From Embiotoca jacksoni (Eukaryota > Chordata > Actinopteri > Embiotocidae): a stretch of DNA of 64,000 nt. The notes under the pieces are model-generated. The model searched no databases, had not been told where the DNA came from, and saw only the letters and a program-made list of their open reading frames with translations. Where the stretch lies: positions 1-64,000 of the forward strand of contig JAKOON010000144.1 of NCBI GenBank assembly GCA_022577435.1. The letters are read 5' to 3'. The position numbers and the translations under genes were made by a program. Each line of letters opens with the position of its first letter. Positions within the stretch are counted from its first letter, which is position 1. Shown here piece by piece: positions 1 through 12,726 of the stretch.

Positions 1-296
1 GACGGTTCTGACCTTCTGCACACCGTCCGCCCTTTCGCAATAAATTTACAGCTGACAGCGTGTCATAAACTTCGCAGACAAAAAAATGGAAGACATTCAA
101 TTTTAAATATATATGAGACAGGCATTCAACATGTAAATGTTTTAGTACATACAGTGTGCAACATCTCCAAAATATGAGGACTCGAGGCGTTACTTTGCTT
201 TACATGTCCGTTTTGGACATTTATTCACATAGCTGAGCTCCACTCAAACCGGCCGAATCAGCTTCTTTTGATGTGAACGACAACAAATCGATAGTC

Positions 297-357
<61 letters not shown>

Positions 358-1777
358 ATCAGTATCTAACCCGAAGCTGCCGGCCGGAGACGTTACGGTA
401 TGTCACGCGGAGTTTGGCATGTTAAATATCTTCAGCGCTGAGACAGACGGCTGGATTTAGCTGGTGACAGACGGCGAAGAACAACTTGGGTGGTAAAATA
501 CGAGGAGGAGGAAGAGGAGGAGGAGACGCATGAAAAAAAATTATAAAAAAAAAAAAAGAAAAGAGGAAGACGAGGGGATTAAATGTAAGTTCCAGGGGGA
601 CAAAAAGAAAAGATGTAAATGGAATAACTGAGAGAGGAAAGAGGAAAATAAATAAATAAAGGAGAAAGACAGAGACAGAGGGGGCGTGGCGACCTCCCAA
701 ACTAAATCTGACACCGCTCAGCAGCCGTCCATCAGGCCAGCTGGACGCTATTTCCAGCGTGAGATGACCCACCAGCTGTACCGTGAGGGGGGGGAGGTGA
801 GGGGGGTGGGGGGCTTTTTATTTAATCACTGAGAAGCTTCATTTAAGAAAGGCAGGGTCACTCGAGGAAAAACAAAACCAAAAAAAAACCAAAAAAAAGA
901 AAGTTATTTACGCAAAGAGACGGGGGGGGCGGGAGGAAGTTCACCTCCCGAGGACGGCGGAGGAGGAGGAGGAGGAGGAAGTGAGATATCAGCCGTCACG
1001 AAACAACCTCGACCGCGCCCGTCCGCCTCGGCCCGTCCGTCCGCGTCGAGGCGCATCGAATGTTCCCCCGTGTGGCGCTTCGCACGATGAAAACACGGCG
1101 AGCAACACGCCTCACTGGGGGGAACCAACTTTTGACTTTGAGCGCCGGGTTTCCAGTTTTAAAATTTGCTCCGCTGCGGCGTCCATTTTAACTTCACAAC
1201 GAACGGAAGTCCTGGAACTCCGAGCCGCCGACAGCGAAGGTGTTTCTGTAACGTTATCACGTGGGAGTCGACACCCAAGAGGTCCTTTTAAAACTCCTCA
1301 AATATAATAAAGCGTAAACATCTGGGTCCTTTGAGTCTGACTCATTCACGTCAAGTCAACTCGGTGCGTAACGTGGGACCATTTTGACGCCCTTCAAAGT
1401 CTCCACGCGGGCCACCTCACGTCACGTCTGCACCAATCAGCTGCCTCCCAGAGCTGACCCGCACAAAAAGTTCATGTCAGATTTTTTTTTTTTTTTAAAT
1501 CCCCAAAAAAAATCCCACTGATCCTCCTTTTGCGGAGACATCTCACTGATGTGACACTTGGAGGAAGTTGCAGTGATTTGCTGCGACTTTGGAGGAATGT
1601 TTTCAGTGTGCAGAGGTCTTTGATAGGAAATACGCCAGGCACGTGGGGGGGGGCAAGGGGGGGTGATGAGGAGGAGGAGGAGGAGGAGGAGGGGGGGGGG
1701 GGGAGTGTTCCTCCCTGACTCAGATTGATAACAGTAAAAAACACACACACACACACACACACACGTTGATCTCCTAC
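1..1777. other. Left-edge intronic or intergenic sequence
   Basis: No supported exon is seen here. If the exon at 1778-1859 is real, this is the start of its first intron. The stretch holds a (CA)n array at about 298-355, purine-rich low-complexity DNA at 500-700 and 900-980, and a (CA)n array at 1740-1764 beside the putative donor. Open frames across it are low-complexity (poly-Phe, poly-Pro) and show no family signature. Confidence 0.5.
298..355. repeat. (CA)n microsatellite
   Basis: An uninterrupted CA dinucleotide array of about 55 bases. Confidence 0.97.
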
Positions 1778-1859
1778 CAGATCGGCACTTGATGATCTCC
1801 CCGAACTCGTCCTCCACCGGCTCGTCGCAGTAGTCCTCGGGGCGCACGCCCTCCGCCAT
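1778..1859 (-). CDS. Putative first coding exon of an unrecognised gene
   Basis: On the minus strand an ATG at 1857-1859 opens a short acidic, non-repetitive peptide starting MAEGVRPEDYCDEPVEDEF and continuing to about 27 residues. It ends at a good donor (GTAGGA) directly left of 1778. The frame beyond the donor turns into repeat-derived low complexity, as expected of intron. Upstream DNA (1860-2650) is rich in CpG and G runs, which fits a promoter or 5' UTR. I do not recognise the family, and the remaining exons would lie left of the window. It does not look like a known dystrophin first exon, although DMD lies on this side of TMEM47 in human. The context at position -3 is T, which is not optimal for initiation. 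It could be a chance open frame, but its composition differs clearly from the surrounding repeats. Confidence 0.45.
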
Positions 1860-2650
1860 CGAATCCAGGGTGTTGACAAAAAGTTCGGTCCGGTTAAATC
1901 CACCAGATGGGAGAGGGTGGGAAGGAGGAGGAGGAGGAGGAGGAGGAGGAGGGGCGGCGGCGGCGGTGGTGGTGTGGTGGTGGTGGTGGGGAAGGCAAAA
2001 AAAAAAAATAAAAAAAAAAAGGAAATCCAGGAAAAAGTTTGCAAAAAAAAAAAAAATTTTTCAAAAAAAAAAAAAAAAAAAAAAAAAGTAGTGCGCGACA
2101 ACGTGCACCGAGCTGCGGGTGAAGGCAAAGGAGGAGGAAGAGGAGCACCGGCCCGGTCTGTCGCGCGGGGACGGACGGAGAGGGGCAGGTGTGCAATGCA
2201 GAGGGGAGGGTTGGAGAGCGGGGGGGGGGGGGGGGGGTCACAGTGGTCACGGTGGGTGTCGGGAGCATTCACAGCTCTAAATAGTAGGTTGTTAGGGAGG
2301 TGCCCGTCCCCCGTCCCGGTTGGCGGACGCCATGCGTAAAAACCCGACACCCAGGAGTGGGTCGGGGTGTGTGTTCGCGCGCGGGGGGTGGCCGGGGGGC
2401 CCGGGGGGCCCGGGGGGGGGGGGGTCGCATCAGTGAACGATTATTATTATTTCCGCGCTGGAACGAAGGTGTACCTTGCGAAAGACGCCCAGGTGCGCCA
2501 AGAGCGCCGGAAGTCAACTTTGACCTCCGAGGTGCGTGCGCGCGTGCCAGCCAAGTCGCGTGACGTCAACGTAAACGACGACGCGTATCGATGAGGGCGC
2601 CGTGATGTCCTCCCGTAACCTCGATCGGGTATCGGAATGAGACGAGTGGG
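1860..2650 (-). promoter_or_regulatory. GC-rich, CpG-rich putative promoter/5' UTR of the left gene
   Basis: The segment carries many CpG dinucleotides (especially 2090-2180 and 2290-2600) and long G runs at 2221-2237 and 2373-2425. It is broken by GGA and poly-A simple repeats at 1920-2087. It lies directly upstream of the putative start codon at 1859. The promoter reading is inferred from composition and position. No TATA box was identified. Confidence 0.35.
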
Positions 2651-3217
2651 TTACCGCCTTCAGCTCGGTGCGCGTTGATTGAGGTCACAGAGTTTACGGC
2701 ATCACGGAAAGTTAGATGAGCCTAAGAGAGAAAAATAAATAATAATTTAAAAAAAGCTAATTTATAGTCCGACTTATTATTTACTGTTTAACGGATTTTT
2801 TTTATTTTTATTTTTACTTTCTAATGAAACAAACCCAGCGATTTGAATATATCTTTAAAACCACTCCGCGGTATTTTTCTTGTGCTCTTCTTTCTTCTCG
2901 TTGCGGTTGGACGGCGGCGCCCCTGGCAGACTCGACTAATATTAGATGTGTTGATCTACTGACATGTGCCCACTTTAGATTTACCAGACCGGCTCAGAGA
3001 GTCGGGACCCGGTTTACTGGAACGGCTCCGTTACGCGCGGCGCGCGCTGCGCATTCACCGGGCACGGAGAGGGTTGCTATTATTAGATATATGACATGAC
3101 GAGATGGGTCCACGAGGGGGGGGGGGGGGGGGGGGCTGGAAGTGAATGAGGTTTGTCCAAAAACAGGACACCTCGGCATCCCAGGCAGCCCGGAGCTGCT
3201 GTCTGGACAGGGAGAGG

Positions 3218-3221
<4 letters not shown>

Positions 3222-3263
<42 letters not shown>

Positions 3264-3267
3264 GCGC
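3222..3267. repeat. (TG)n microsatellite
   Basis: TG dinucleotide array grading into TGCG at its right end. A pure G run lies nearby at about 3117-3135. Confidence 0.95.
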
Positions 3268-4005
3268 GGGTAACTCGTGCGCTCCTCGCGGTGACGTCGA
3301 CACGTCGCTGATTTTAAGTGACTTAAGTCGTAACACGATGACTCGTCTTTCTTTCTTTGAAGAGTACATTTCAAACTTTCCACTCTTTCCAACGGCGTTG
3401 AACACAACGCGATGAAAACAATAAAAACTCATTCTAATTCATTATTCTATGATTTATTTATTTTATTTTTTTCACTGACGTCGGAGCCAAACCTTACCAG
3501 ATATAGTTTTTTTTTTTAAATTTTTATAAATAAGATGAATAATTATGGCTCTGATATGGGAACACACAAGCAGCATCACTTCAGTGGATCTTACACGGAT
3601 CTTGCATCATTTTCCTGGAGACGCCTGGAGACACCCGGACTGAAAAAAAACAAGTTAAACAGCCCCCCTTTTGTGGCAGGAACGACCAAAACATCTCCAG
3701 AATCTATGAATATGCAAATATCCCTCATTTAAATAGCGTCAACGGGAAAACAAACGTGTCGCAAACATTTTGGAAGTGGAACGGGACTTTAATTTGGAGT
3801 CGTTTATTTAAAAAGGCTGCTTTGGGAGACTTGCGCGAGTGCTCAGTGTGGCCAGCAGGGGGCGGCAGAGCTCCACCTTAAGAGATGGGAGGGGGTTGGG
3901 GGGGGGAATACAGTGAATCTCTACTGTAAAACTAGGCCAGTGAGTCTCGGGGAAGATGTTTTTTTGTTTTTTGTTTTCTTCCTGAAGACGTCTCCCTTGG
4001 TGGGG

Positions 4006-4028
4006 TGTGTGTGTGCGTGCGTGCGTGC

Positions 4029-4069
<41 letters not shown>
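4006..4069. repeat. (TG)n/(TGCG) microsatellite
   Basis: GTGC repeats on the left pass into pure GT repeats. Confidence 0.95.
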
Positions 4070-4070
<1 letters not shown>

Positions 4071-4524
4071 AGGGGGGGGGCCAGAGAGTAAACAAGAAAG
4101 GAAGTTGATCGTCCAAAAAAAAAAAAAAAAATGGAGCATGAGAGGTAGAAAAAAAAAGAAATAAAAATAGCATTTTATTGGGCGTTCATTAAAAAAAAAA
4201 AATTGAACAAATAAATAAATAATGGCGTTGTTTGTGTGGCGGGAGGCTGAATGACACGGATGATGAGCGTGGCAGACATCAGGTGCACTTACTTGGGGAC
4301 GACAGCGAGCTCATCCCAGCCGACGAGGTTTCACCAGCGCCCTCCGAGTGTCCTTCGAGGCATTTGGCGGAGACATCGCCGTCCCTCGTGTTCCCTTTAT
4401 TTAGGAGTTGGTCATTGTGCTGCGTGTGCACTTTTTTCTTTTTTTGTGTTTTTCCTTCCCCGATCGAGCAACCCCGATCAGGGAGGGGAAGAAATCGCAA
4501 TTTATACTTCGTGACTTTAAAGCA

Positions 4525-4555
<31 letters not shown>

Positions 4556-5254
4556 AGGTTTCAGGGAACTGCCGCATTAACGCCAAACAGTTATGTAACT
4601 TTATGAGACCTTCTCTTTCTCTTGCCGCGACCTCAAATGCTCCCTGTGGTGAAGGGCGCCCGTCGCCGTGGCAATCGTCTCGATATGTCACTCACAGGGG
4701 CTTGTTTACGGTCCCCGAGCCAGAAAATCAAAACCAGAACAATCCAGGTCTCCTCTGGGCTAAATGTGAAAATTATGTTGATATCTTAATAAGTCTTTTT
4801 TTTTTTTTTTTTTTTTTAACGAGAGGGACTTGCAAATAAAGAAAATCGCGACAAGGCTGTTCCAGCGCCAAATATCACTCCAATAAATAACCGTAACGTA
4901 CAACTCAAAAGTCCTTAAAGAGGAATAAGAAGGAAAGAACCGAGCAGTGGAAACCAACCTTCCTCATTTTGCGTCCCGTTTGTTTTGATAATATTTTAGG
5001 GGGGGATTCTGAAAGTGCATCTTTGGGATGATAAAAGTTATTTCCGGTTGGCAACGGATTGAATGAAGTCTTGTCGCTCGAGCGGTGTCCCAATTCCTTC
5101 GTTTTAAGAATTTAAGCCCCGCCCCCTTCTCGCACAAAGGGCCAGTAGAGGGCGCTCCTAAACGAGGGGGGGTTCCCCCCCGCCCCCGCCTCCGGGATGG
5201 CAAATTTCTTCTCGAACGTTCCCTCGCCGTCCCCGGTCTCCAGCCAAAACGTGA

Positions 5255-5345
5255 CTATCTCACGCTTTGGCCCTCGCGGACCGGGCGTGTCTATTTCACG
5301 CTTTGGCCCTCACGGACCAGGCGTGTCTATTTCACGCTTTGCCTT
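5255..5345. repeat. Short tandem repeat, about 38-bp unit
   Basis: About 2.5 copies of a unit containing CACGCTTTGGCCCTC and GGGCGTGTCTATTT, differing by a few substitutions. Confidence 0.85.
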
Positions 5346-5638
5346 ACGTACATCCCAAAACCGAAGTACCCTGACCTACCTGGAAACTACAGTGTGTTAC
5401 TGTACCGTATATCTGCGCTGGATTTCTGAGGCGCCGTTAAGTGGTTCTGTAAGATAAAACTGAAAGTCAAACAATAACAATAATAATAATAATAATAATA
5501 AAAAAGAGGTTTTTTTCATACAGGAAACAAAAATGAGACGCAGAGATGAGACTTTCTGTTCAGTGCTTTAATGTGCCAACGTACAAAGAGATAAACGCTG
5601 ATTACAGACATCTCTACAGTGGGCATCTAAAACATGCC

Positions 5639-5639
<1 letters not shown>

Positions 5640-5680
<41 letters not shown>

Positions 5681-5702
5681 TCCGCTGTCACACACACACA
5701 CA
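5640..5702. repeat. (CA)n microsatellite
   Basis: Two CA arrays separated by a 12-base unique stretch. Confidence 0.95.
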
Positions 5703-6549
5703 CGTTCCTAAATCCCTATACACATCATTAGACAAGTGTTTCTGTCCCGTCTACTGGGAGGCGATGCATAAAAACAGAAGCTGCCTCTGTTTACGAGAAC
5801 ACTACGTTTCATCAGTGAATTAATAACCAAACAAATGCTAATAGCTACGAGTCCGACCTGGGCTAAAACATACGTGCTGACCCCCCCCCCCCCCACCTCC
5901 CAAGAACTATAAATAAAAGGAGTCCGTGTTTTGTTTTTTTTGTGAGCGTGATGCGCCGAGCATTGAAATTGGTCATTTTTCCAAAACACATTTCTCATTT
6001 TGAAATTTTTTTTTTTTTTTTTTTTTTTTAAATGAAGCGGCTCGCGATTACGCCGACGTCGGCGGAAAAACAAAAACCGCGGCGCCGTTTTTTTTTCGAC
6101 CGCCCCGAGTCGATCTGGCGGGTTTCCTTTTTTTTTCGGTTCTTCGTTGAATCGGCGGACCTCGAGGCGTTCCGCGACCCCCCCGCCCCCCACCCCCCAC
6201 CCCCGGGGGACAGGATCCAGAGTGTTTACGCGTCTGACAGGTAAATTATGGATAAGAGTGCTGTAATACCCGACAAGCACTCTGGATAAATATTTCATGT
6301 CGAGTTGGCGGACACGTGTTATTCTGCACAAAACACACACCAGCTGATGTTGGGTGTTTTTTTTAATTTGAAAGTAGGGCGGGGCGACACGTTGAGAGAA
6401 AATATTGTTTTTTATGAATTGGGATTAACAAATCAAATCTTTTTGGGGATGTTTGAAATCCCCCAAAAAAGTAATTTTCTTACCGTAATTTGAGTTTTAA
6501 GTGATTTGCTAATTTGCTGATTCGACAAAAATTGAGACTCGTTAAAACA

Positions 6550-6551
<2 letters not shown>

Positions 6552-6588
<37 letters not shown>
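6552..6588. repeat. (AT)n microsatellite
   Basis: About 18 AT units, flanked on the right by a T-rich GTTTT stretch. Confidence 0.95.
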
Positions 6589-6591
<3 letters not shown>

Positions 6592-7059
6592 TGTTTTTTT
6601 TTGTTTTGTTTTTTTTGTTTTTTGTTTTTGTTTTAAGCGCCACCTGATGAGTGATCGCTTCCTTCGATAATAATAATAATAATAGCGTCGCCGGAATATT
6701 CTCGTTCTAGTTCGTTAAAGTGACGTAGCTTTACAGAACAGACGATCTGTATGAAACCGATTTCACATACTTCAGTCCTCGTTTCAAGAAGAAAACCAAA
6801 AACCCCGTCGCTTCCGGTTGTTACGCGCGTTCAGATCATTCTCCGCCGTCGTTTTTGTTTTTTTGTTCAACGTTCGCGGCAATTTGGCAAAACTGCAAGC
6901 TCACGCTAAGGTCGCGTAGCTCGCTCGAATCGACGCAATTATTGCGATTGTAAGATCGCGATTTCCCGAAGGTTTTTTTTTTCCTTCCCGAGTTTTGCCC
7001 CCCAACCGCCAACATGGGAATTGTTTAATTATCGGATTCCTCTTCATATCGTTATAAAG

Positions 7060-7150
7060 TTCTGTTTTAAGGACTTTAATGTGTGAAGTGCCCCGAAACG
7101 ACCAGCTGTGTTGTGATTTGGCGCTATATAATAAATAAATTTAAAAAAAG
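7060..7150 (+). repeat. 3' tail of a teleost interspersed repeat
   Basis: The segment ends with GTTGTGATTTGGCGCTATAT followed by ATAAATAAATTT. This closely resembles the 3' end of a very common fish retroposon family, recognised from memory. The body of the element is not seen nearby, so this is a truncated remnant. Confidence 0.6.
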
Positions 7151-8749
7151 GGAGTTCCAGCTGTTCTTTTATTTCCCTTCACCACTGACTCATTATATCT
7201 CCATCACCAGTGAGTATGCATCAAAAATGGAAATTGATTTTGTCCATAAGGCCCAGCCCTAATCGAATGAATTATGAATTGCGTCCTCTCATTAATGCAT
7301 ATTATAAAGCATCCCCTGTAAGTTTGAACCCAGGTCTGTTACAGTGATAATGCCTTAAGGCTTTCTCTACACCACCAAAAGCACGGAGACGTTTTTTTTG
7401 TTCTAGGTAGGAAAAGAAAACAACCCTCGCTAAGCAGTGATCGTACAATATCAACTACTATGTTTTTTTTTCCAATCAGTGCTGAATCAAGAGGTGGATT
7501 TCTACATCCGCTCGGACGCTGAGGAAGTTTAGGATTTTTATTTTTTTTGTTTTTTCCCGGCCCACCTTCGCACATCGTATAACATCCGTCGGCTCGATAC
7601 TACGCACTGGAATGTACACCGTGAATTTACAGCATGAGAGCCGGAAAAAAATGCTCGTAAAAGCGAGTTTAAGTGGTTTTAGATTTACAGCCCAGAAGTT
7701 ACCAGTTAAAAACATTTTATCTTTTTGGTTTTTTGAAAAAAAAAAAAAAAAAAATGACACCATATTTTTTTTAGCTCTACTTTTTTAGGGTCCAGACTGA
7801 AATATCTCAACAACTATTGGATGGATTGCTATTTGGTTTCAGACGTCCACGTGCAATTTTTCCAAATACCTGCAAAACGAATAAAATTCCCAGCATCCTC
7901 GGCTTTAACGCTGATTTTTTTAAATTTAGGCGTGCTTAATGCGGACTGACGCTCGCTGTTTTGAGCGCATCAGAAACGTGCAGCTGCACTGCAAGTAGCA
8001 GGACGATGCAACCGAAGCAGTCCGAAAAAAAATGAAGTACGTAGAGGAAGGGGGCGGGGCCACCGAAGGAAACGTTTTTCATGCGCACCACTGGTGTGTG
8101 TGTGGGGGGGAGGGGGATGGGTCTGAAAAACGTTTTTATTTAATCACTGACAAATGTACACGTGAAAAAGTGAGTTAAGTATTTCAATATTTTTACAAGA
8201 ACATTTGAATGCCCCTTGTGGCCTGATTAATAATTATTATGTGGTTAAATCAGTAAATCTTATTCCATTAAAATTGTTGATATCTGGCCATATTTGGTTT
8301 GGTACATATTAGTGGGAAATGGTCAGAAAAATTTGGGGATCCTTAGCAATAACCAAATATATATATAAATGTGTAATTATTTAATGAATACAGTCTAATA
8401 TGTGGGCTGTAATCTAAACCGTTACCTTTGTTACCCAGTGACGTCGGCGCTTCGTTAAGAACGTATGAGCTCATTTTTAGAAGTGTTGCTGACGCGGCAA
8501 AAAACAAACCGGGAATAAGGATTGTTGTTTGTGCCGTGCCGACTTTATATAAAATAACTGGATTTCCGTCAGCGGCGTGAAGCACGCGGCCGTGACTCAG
8601 CTCGACGGGCAAAATCGGAAAAGAAATCTCCCAGGGTCCTCGGAGGCAGCGTGAAGCGCCGTCCCGTCTCACACCTCCGACCCGCGGCTAATCAATGGTG
8701 ACGGCTGCGGTAACAGACAAGTGGGTCGATGAGAGAATATTGAGCGGGT

Positions 8750-8948
8750 GTCTTTATTTTTATTCCCCCGCTGAGTTTTTTTCACCGCGCCCCCTCCCCT
8801 TCCTCCCCCCCCTCCCTCCGAGAGGAATCTATGCGTCTTATGAAAGGTTATGAGGCCCCAACTGTGGCGTCTGATCCTCTTCCACGTCCTTGTGAAAGTT
8901 CCAGAGCTGCAAAGAAAAAGAAAACCTAATAAACTCCTAACTAAGCAC

Positions 8949-8986
<38 letters not shown>

Positions 8987-9567
8987 GTGATGAGGGCGCT
9001 CCAAGGAATTCGACGTTTACATGTGAAGATACACGTGCCATTTTTATTTTTTTTTTGCCTGTGCATGCGAGTGTAACCGTGCGGAAAAAGCCTCCCGAGT
9101 CTTGACGTCCTGTTTCCTAGGTAACGGAGTCAACAAGTTGGGGCGGTTACGATATAATAACCGCAGTTCCGTCCGGTTTCGAACGGAGGCGTGCGTGGTC
9201 GCGGCTCGACCTCCGTCCCTCGTCTACCCCGGGGTTGTCAGGTCTCCCGATAGGACTTGCGGCACAAGTCCCGGCGGTAAGACCCTCACTCGACCCCAAC
9301 CAACCAACCCCCCCACCCCCGTCCCACCCCCAGGGTTGCCAGTTCGAACACCCGTCAGCCAAGGAAAGTAAACCCCCGACCACCGGTTTTCGTTCCCCCA
9401 GGGTGTTTGAAACTTGTGGTGATAGTTGTTCAAATCCGACGTGCCTTATTCCTTGCAGTTCTTTGGGAATTGCCCCCCCCCCCCGGCCCCCTCCTGCAAA
9501 CGCCCCTTTTTTCATATTCCCCCCGTATACCTCGTCCCAACATGGATCCCTGGGGCTCGAATCGGTG
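8750..9567 (-). other. tmem47: Probable tmem47 3' UTR with tandem AATAAA signals
   Basis: Directly downstream of the tmem47 stop codon at 9568. On the minus strand two adjacent AATAAA hexamers occur (plus-strand TTTATT at 8753-8758 and 8759-8764), and a further AATAAA near 9043. Human TMEM47 has a long 3' UTR, so an end near 8.73 kb or further left is plausible. The segment includes a (GAT)n array at 8950-8993. The UTR extent is inferred, and transcript evidence is not available here. Confidence 0.4.
8950..8993. repeat. (GAT)n trinucleotide array
   Basis: About 14 GAT units with one variant. On the minus strand it reads as poly-His, which explains the open frame there. Confidence 0.95.
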
Positions 9568-10815
9568 CTAGTAGAACTCCTCGTAGTTCTTGGGGTTGAG
9601 GCAGTAGAGGATCCCCCCGCCGAAGGAAAAGATGGTCCCGCCCCAGGCCAGGCCGTAGCCCCAGTTGAACTCGTGGTAGATCCTCAGGTTGATGGTCTCG
9701 ATGAACTTGATGGGGTAGAGGACCAAGCTGCAGGCCTGGAGGACGACTGGAGGAGACATGCAAAATTTCAATTGGAAGTAAAACCTCCAACAGTAGGAAG
9801 GAAAAACTCCCTTTAAACAGGAAGCAAAACCTCCAACACTAGGAAGGAAAAACTCCCTTCAAACAGGAAGTAAAACCTCCAACAGGAGGAAGGAAAAACT
9901 CCCTTCAAACAGGAAGTAAAACCTCCAACAGGAGGAAGGAAAAACTCTCTTTTAACAGGAAGTAAAACCTCCAACAGGAGGAAGGAAAAACTCCCTTTTA
10001 ACAGGAAGTAAAACCTCCAACAGCAGGAAGGAAAAACTCCCTTTTAACAGGAAGTAAAACCTCCAACAGCAGGAAGGAAAAACTCCCTTTTAACAGGAAG
10101 TAAAACCTCCAACAGTAGGAAGGAAAAACTCCCTTTTAACAGGAAGTAAAATCTCCAACAGCAGGAAGGAAAAACTCCCTTTAAACAGGAAGTAAAACCT
10201 CCAACAGCAGGACGGAAAGAAAAACGTCTTTGAAACGCTTTAAAACCTTTTTCTTGCGCTTACCACGAGATTCACATTTGTAGTTTATGAGGATTGGATG
10301 GACTAGCCATGAAAACCGGTCCACCAATTCATGTCATCAGGTCATCGATCATCTTTTTTAATGATTTACCCAAATGTCAGAAAAGCTACATTCCCATCAG
10401 CCGCAGTCTTTTTAGCGGTAATTAGCGTGTTAGCACGTCCACATTTTTAAACTGAGCATTCAGCGTCCAAGCACGCTTGAGCTCGGCTTCGCAGAGCTGC
10501 TGGAGAAAACATTGAATCATTGATGTAGAAATCATTGAAAATCTTCAGCGTCTATATTTAGCGAAGTTCTTACAACTAAACTGTGTGGGTGCCAGCTGTA
10601 AGGCAACAAAAAATTATATTTATGCACCGAGTAATCTGTCAATTACAAAGCAGCAGCTGTACAATGGTTAAAAAAAACAACATAAATATATCAACATGAA
10701 AGAAGGATGTTTGTACTCAAAGCTTCGAGGTGATATATTACACGGTAGGTGGTCAATATTTCATTCTTGTTTTGAATTATGAATTATTGAATCAAAAGGA
10801 ACAAACTTCCTCTGC

Positions 10816-10855
<40 letters not shown>

Positions 10856-12414
10856 GGGTGTCGTTTAGCTCCGCCTACTTCGTTTAGCCCGTTTTAGATG
10901 CAACAAAAATAATAAATCGCGTTTTGATCAGGCCGCACGAGGGCGGAGGAAAGACGGAGGGGGGGGGGGGTGATGATGGATGGCAGTAGAACAAAGGGGG
11001 AAACACATCAATCGTTATTCCTTCAAAGGGGATTCACCTCGAGGGGGGGGGGGAACAAGCTCTGACACTTTCCAGAAAAACAAAGCCCGGAAAAAAAAAC
11101 AGAATGCTTAATACAACCCCCCCCCCCCCCCACCACCACCACCACCACCACCACCACAAAAAAATGCAAATATCAACTCAGATGATGGAGTGAAAAACGA
11201 GTCGTCGTTAGTTCTCGTGATCCATCATTCACTGGGGGCCTTTAAAGAAATGCTCGTGTCCCATAACGGAAAAAAAATAAGTCCACTCTTGACAGCTCGT
11301 GTTTTCTTTTTCTTTTCTTTTTTTTTCATGGATGACTGATCTCTTATTTTCCAACTTCTAAAATGACACAGTTTTGCTTAAAGTGCTGATTATTGCACCG
11401 GTGGCTTTTACGAGGTCTTTTTTTATACCACCACTAGGGGGCACTAACGTTGAGAAGTTTAAATTTGACGGATAACATCTCAAAATTCGGGAGTCAAAAC
11501 TACCCCGTACGGCCAACCAATGAACCGCTGATTGACTTCTTTGTATAGTAATTTTATTGGATTTTTTTTTGTGCGGTAATCTAAAATTAAGTTTGCTAGG
11601 AAAAATATATAAACTACGATTACGACAATTTGGATTGGAAACAAATTTTCTCAAAGTTGTTTGTGAATCAGACTTCTTTTGGTTGGTCGCGAGTCAAAAG
11701 CTTTTGATTTGGATCAAATGGGCGGGGCCTACGTTTACGGATAAGACAGGAGTTTCTATTGGTGGATTTGACTTGAATTTACTTCCTCTACAAACAGGAG
11801 AGCAAAACCAACAAAACTTTGAGGGAGAATTAGTTTGATTCTCAGTTCTTAAATTTGAGCGTGCAGTGTTAGAAATTGTCTCTCAAAACTGTTAGATATT
11901 TATGCATAAATAATATACAAACCTACTTTCATATAATGGCAACTTTTGCTTAGTATTTAACACACAAAAAAAAAAAAAAAATTCAGAAATCCAACTGAAA
12001 TCACACAACTCGTACTGTAGTATCATTATTTTATCAAGAAGTCCTGTTTTTCTTTATGTTAACGACATTTAAAAAAACGAAAGAAGAAATACATGCAGAA
12101 GGAGTGACTTTATCGAACGTTAAAAACCGTGGCTCGTTTCTGCGTGACTTCCGACAGGCGACGCCGTCCGACGATGCAAAAATGAAACATTTCACGGGTT
12201 GAAAGGGGAAAAAAAATTAAACTTTCCAATTATTCCCGGAGGTGAGAGGAGGGAGGATGTGGAAACTTGGTAGTTGTCCAACTCGAGATTAAGGCTGGCT
12301 GAAGGGAAATTAAACGGACAGGCGTGACACTCGGCTCCAACCCTGCCGGGTCCGTATCCTAAAAATGGGATTTTCTCTAAATGAGTTTGACTGAGGAGAA
12401 GAATTGTGTGTGTG

Positions 12415-12479
<65 letters not shown>

Positions 12480-12661
12480 ACTGTTTAATGAGTAAGTAAG
12501 GATTATCATTTAAATGCATGTCAATTTTCAATGTGATTACCCTGCAACCTTCCAGCTACCTTGTCTAAATTGGCTAATTAAGTAATGGTATTGCGTGCGT
12601 GTGTCATTAGGTGTGTGTACTTTAGCGCATAATGAGTGTGTGGCCTTCGACCCGGGACTTC

Positions 12662-12726
<65 letters not shown>

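Larger units (their letters stand above)
2651..8749. other. Intergenic region, no supported gene
   Basis: Six kilobases with no exon-like frame. Contents: (TG)n at about 3222-3267 and 4031-4069, (CA)n at 5640-5702, (AT)n at 6552-6588, a GTT/TAA-rich stretch, and a short 38-bp tandem repeat at 5255-5345. Positions 7085-7140 match the familiar 3' tail of teleost interspersed repeats (GTTGTGATTTGGCGCTATAT). Long open frames here encode poly-His/Thr or poly-Phe and are microsatellite shadows. Confidence 0.6.

Noticed and set aside
1472..2350. A 292-codon open frame rich in Pro, Phe and Ser
   Set aside because: Created by GGA, poly-A and TG simple repeats; no conserved block apart from the separate short exon at 1778-1859.
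5708..6340. 210-codon minus-strand frame
   Set aside because: Low-complexity Lys/Arg/Gly sequence from poly-T and poly-C runs, with no recognisable domain.
9235..9816. Plus-strand frame of 193 codons over tmem47 exon 3
   Set aside because: It is the antisense shadow of the tmem47 last exon.
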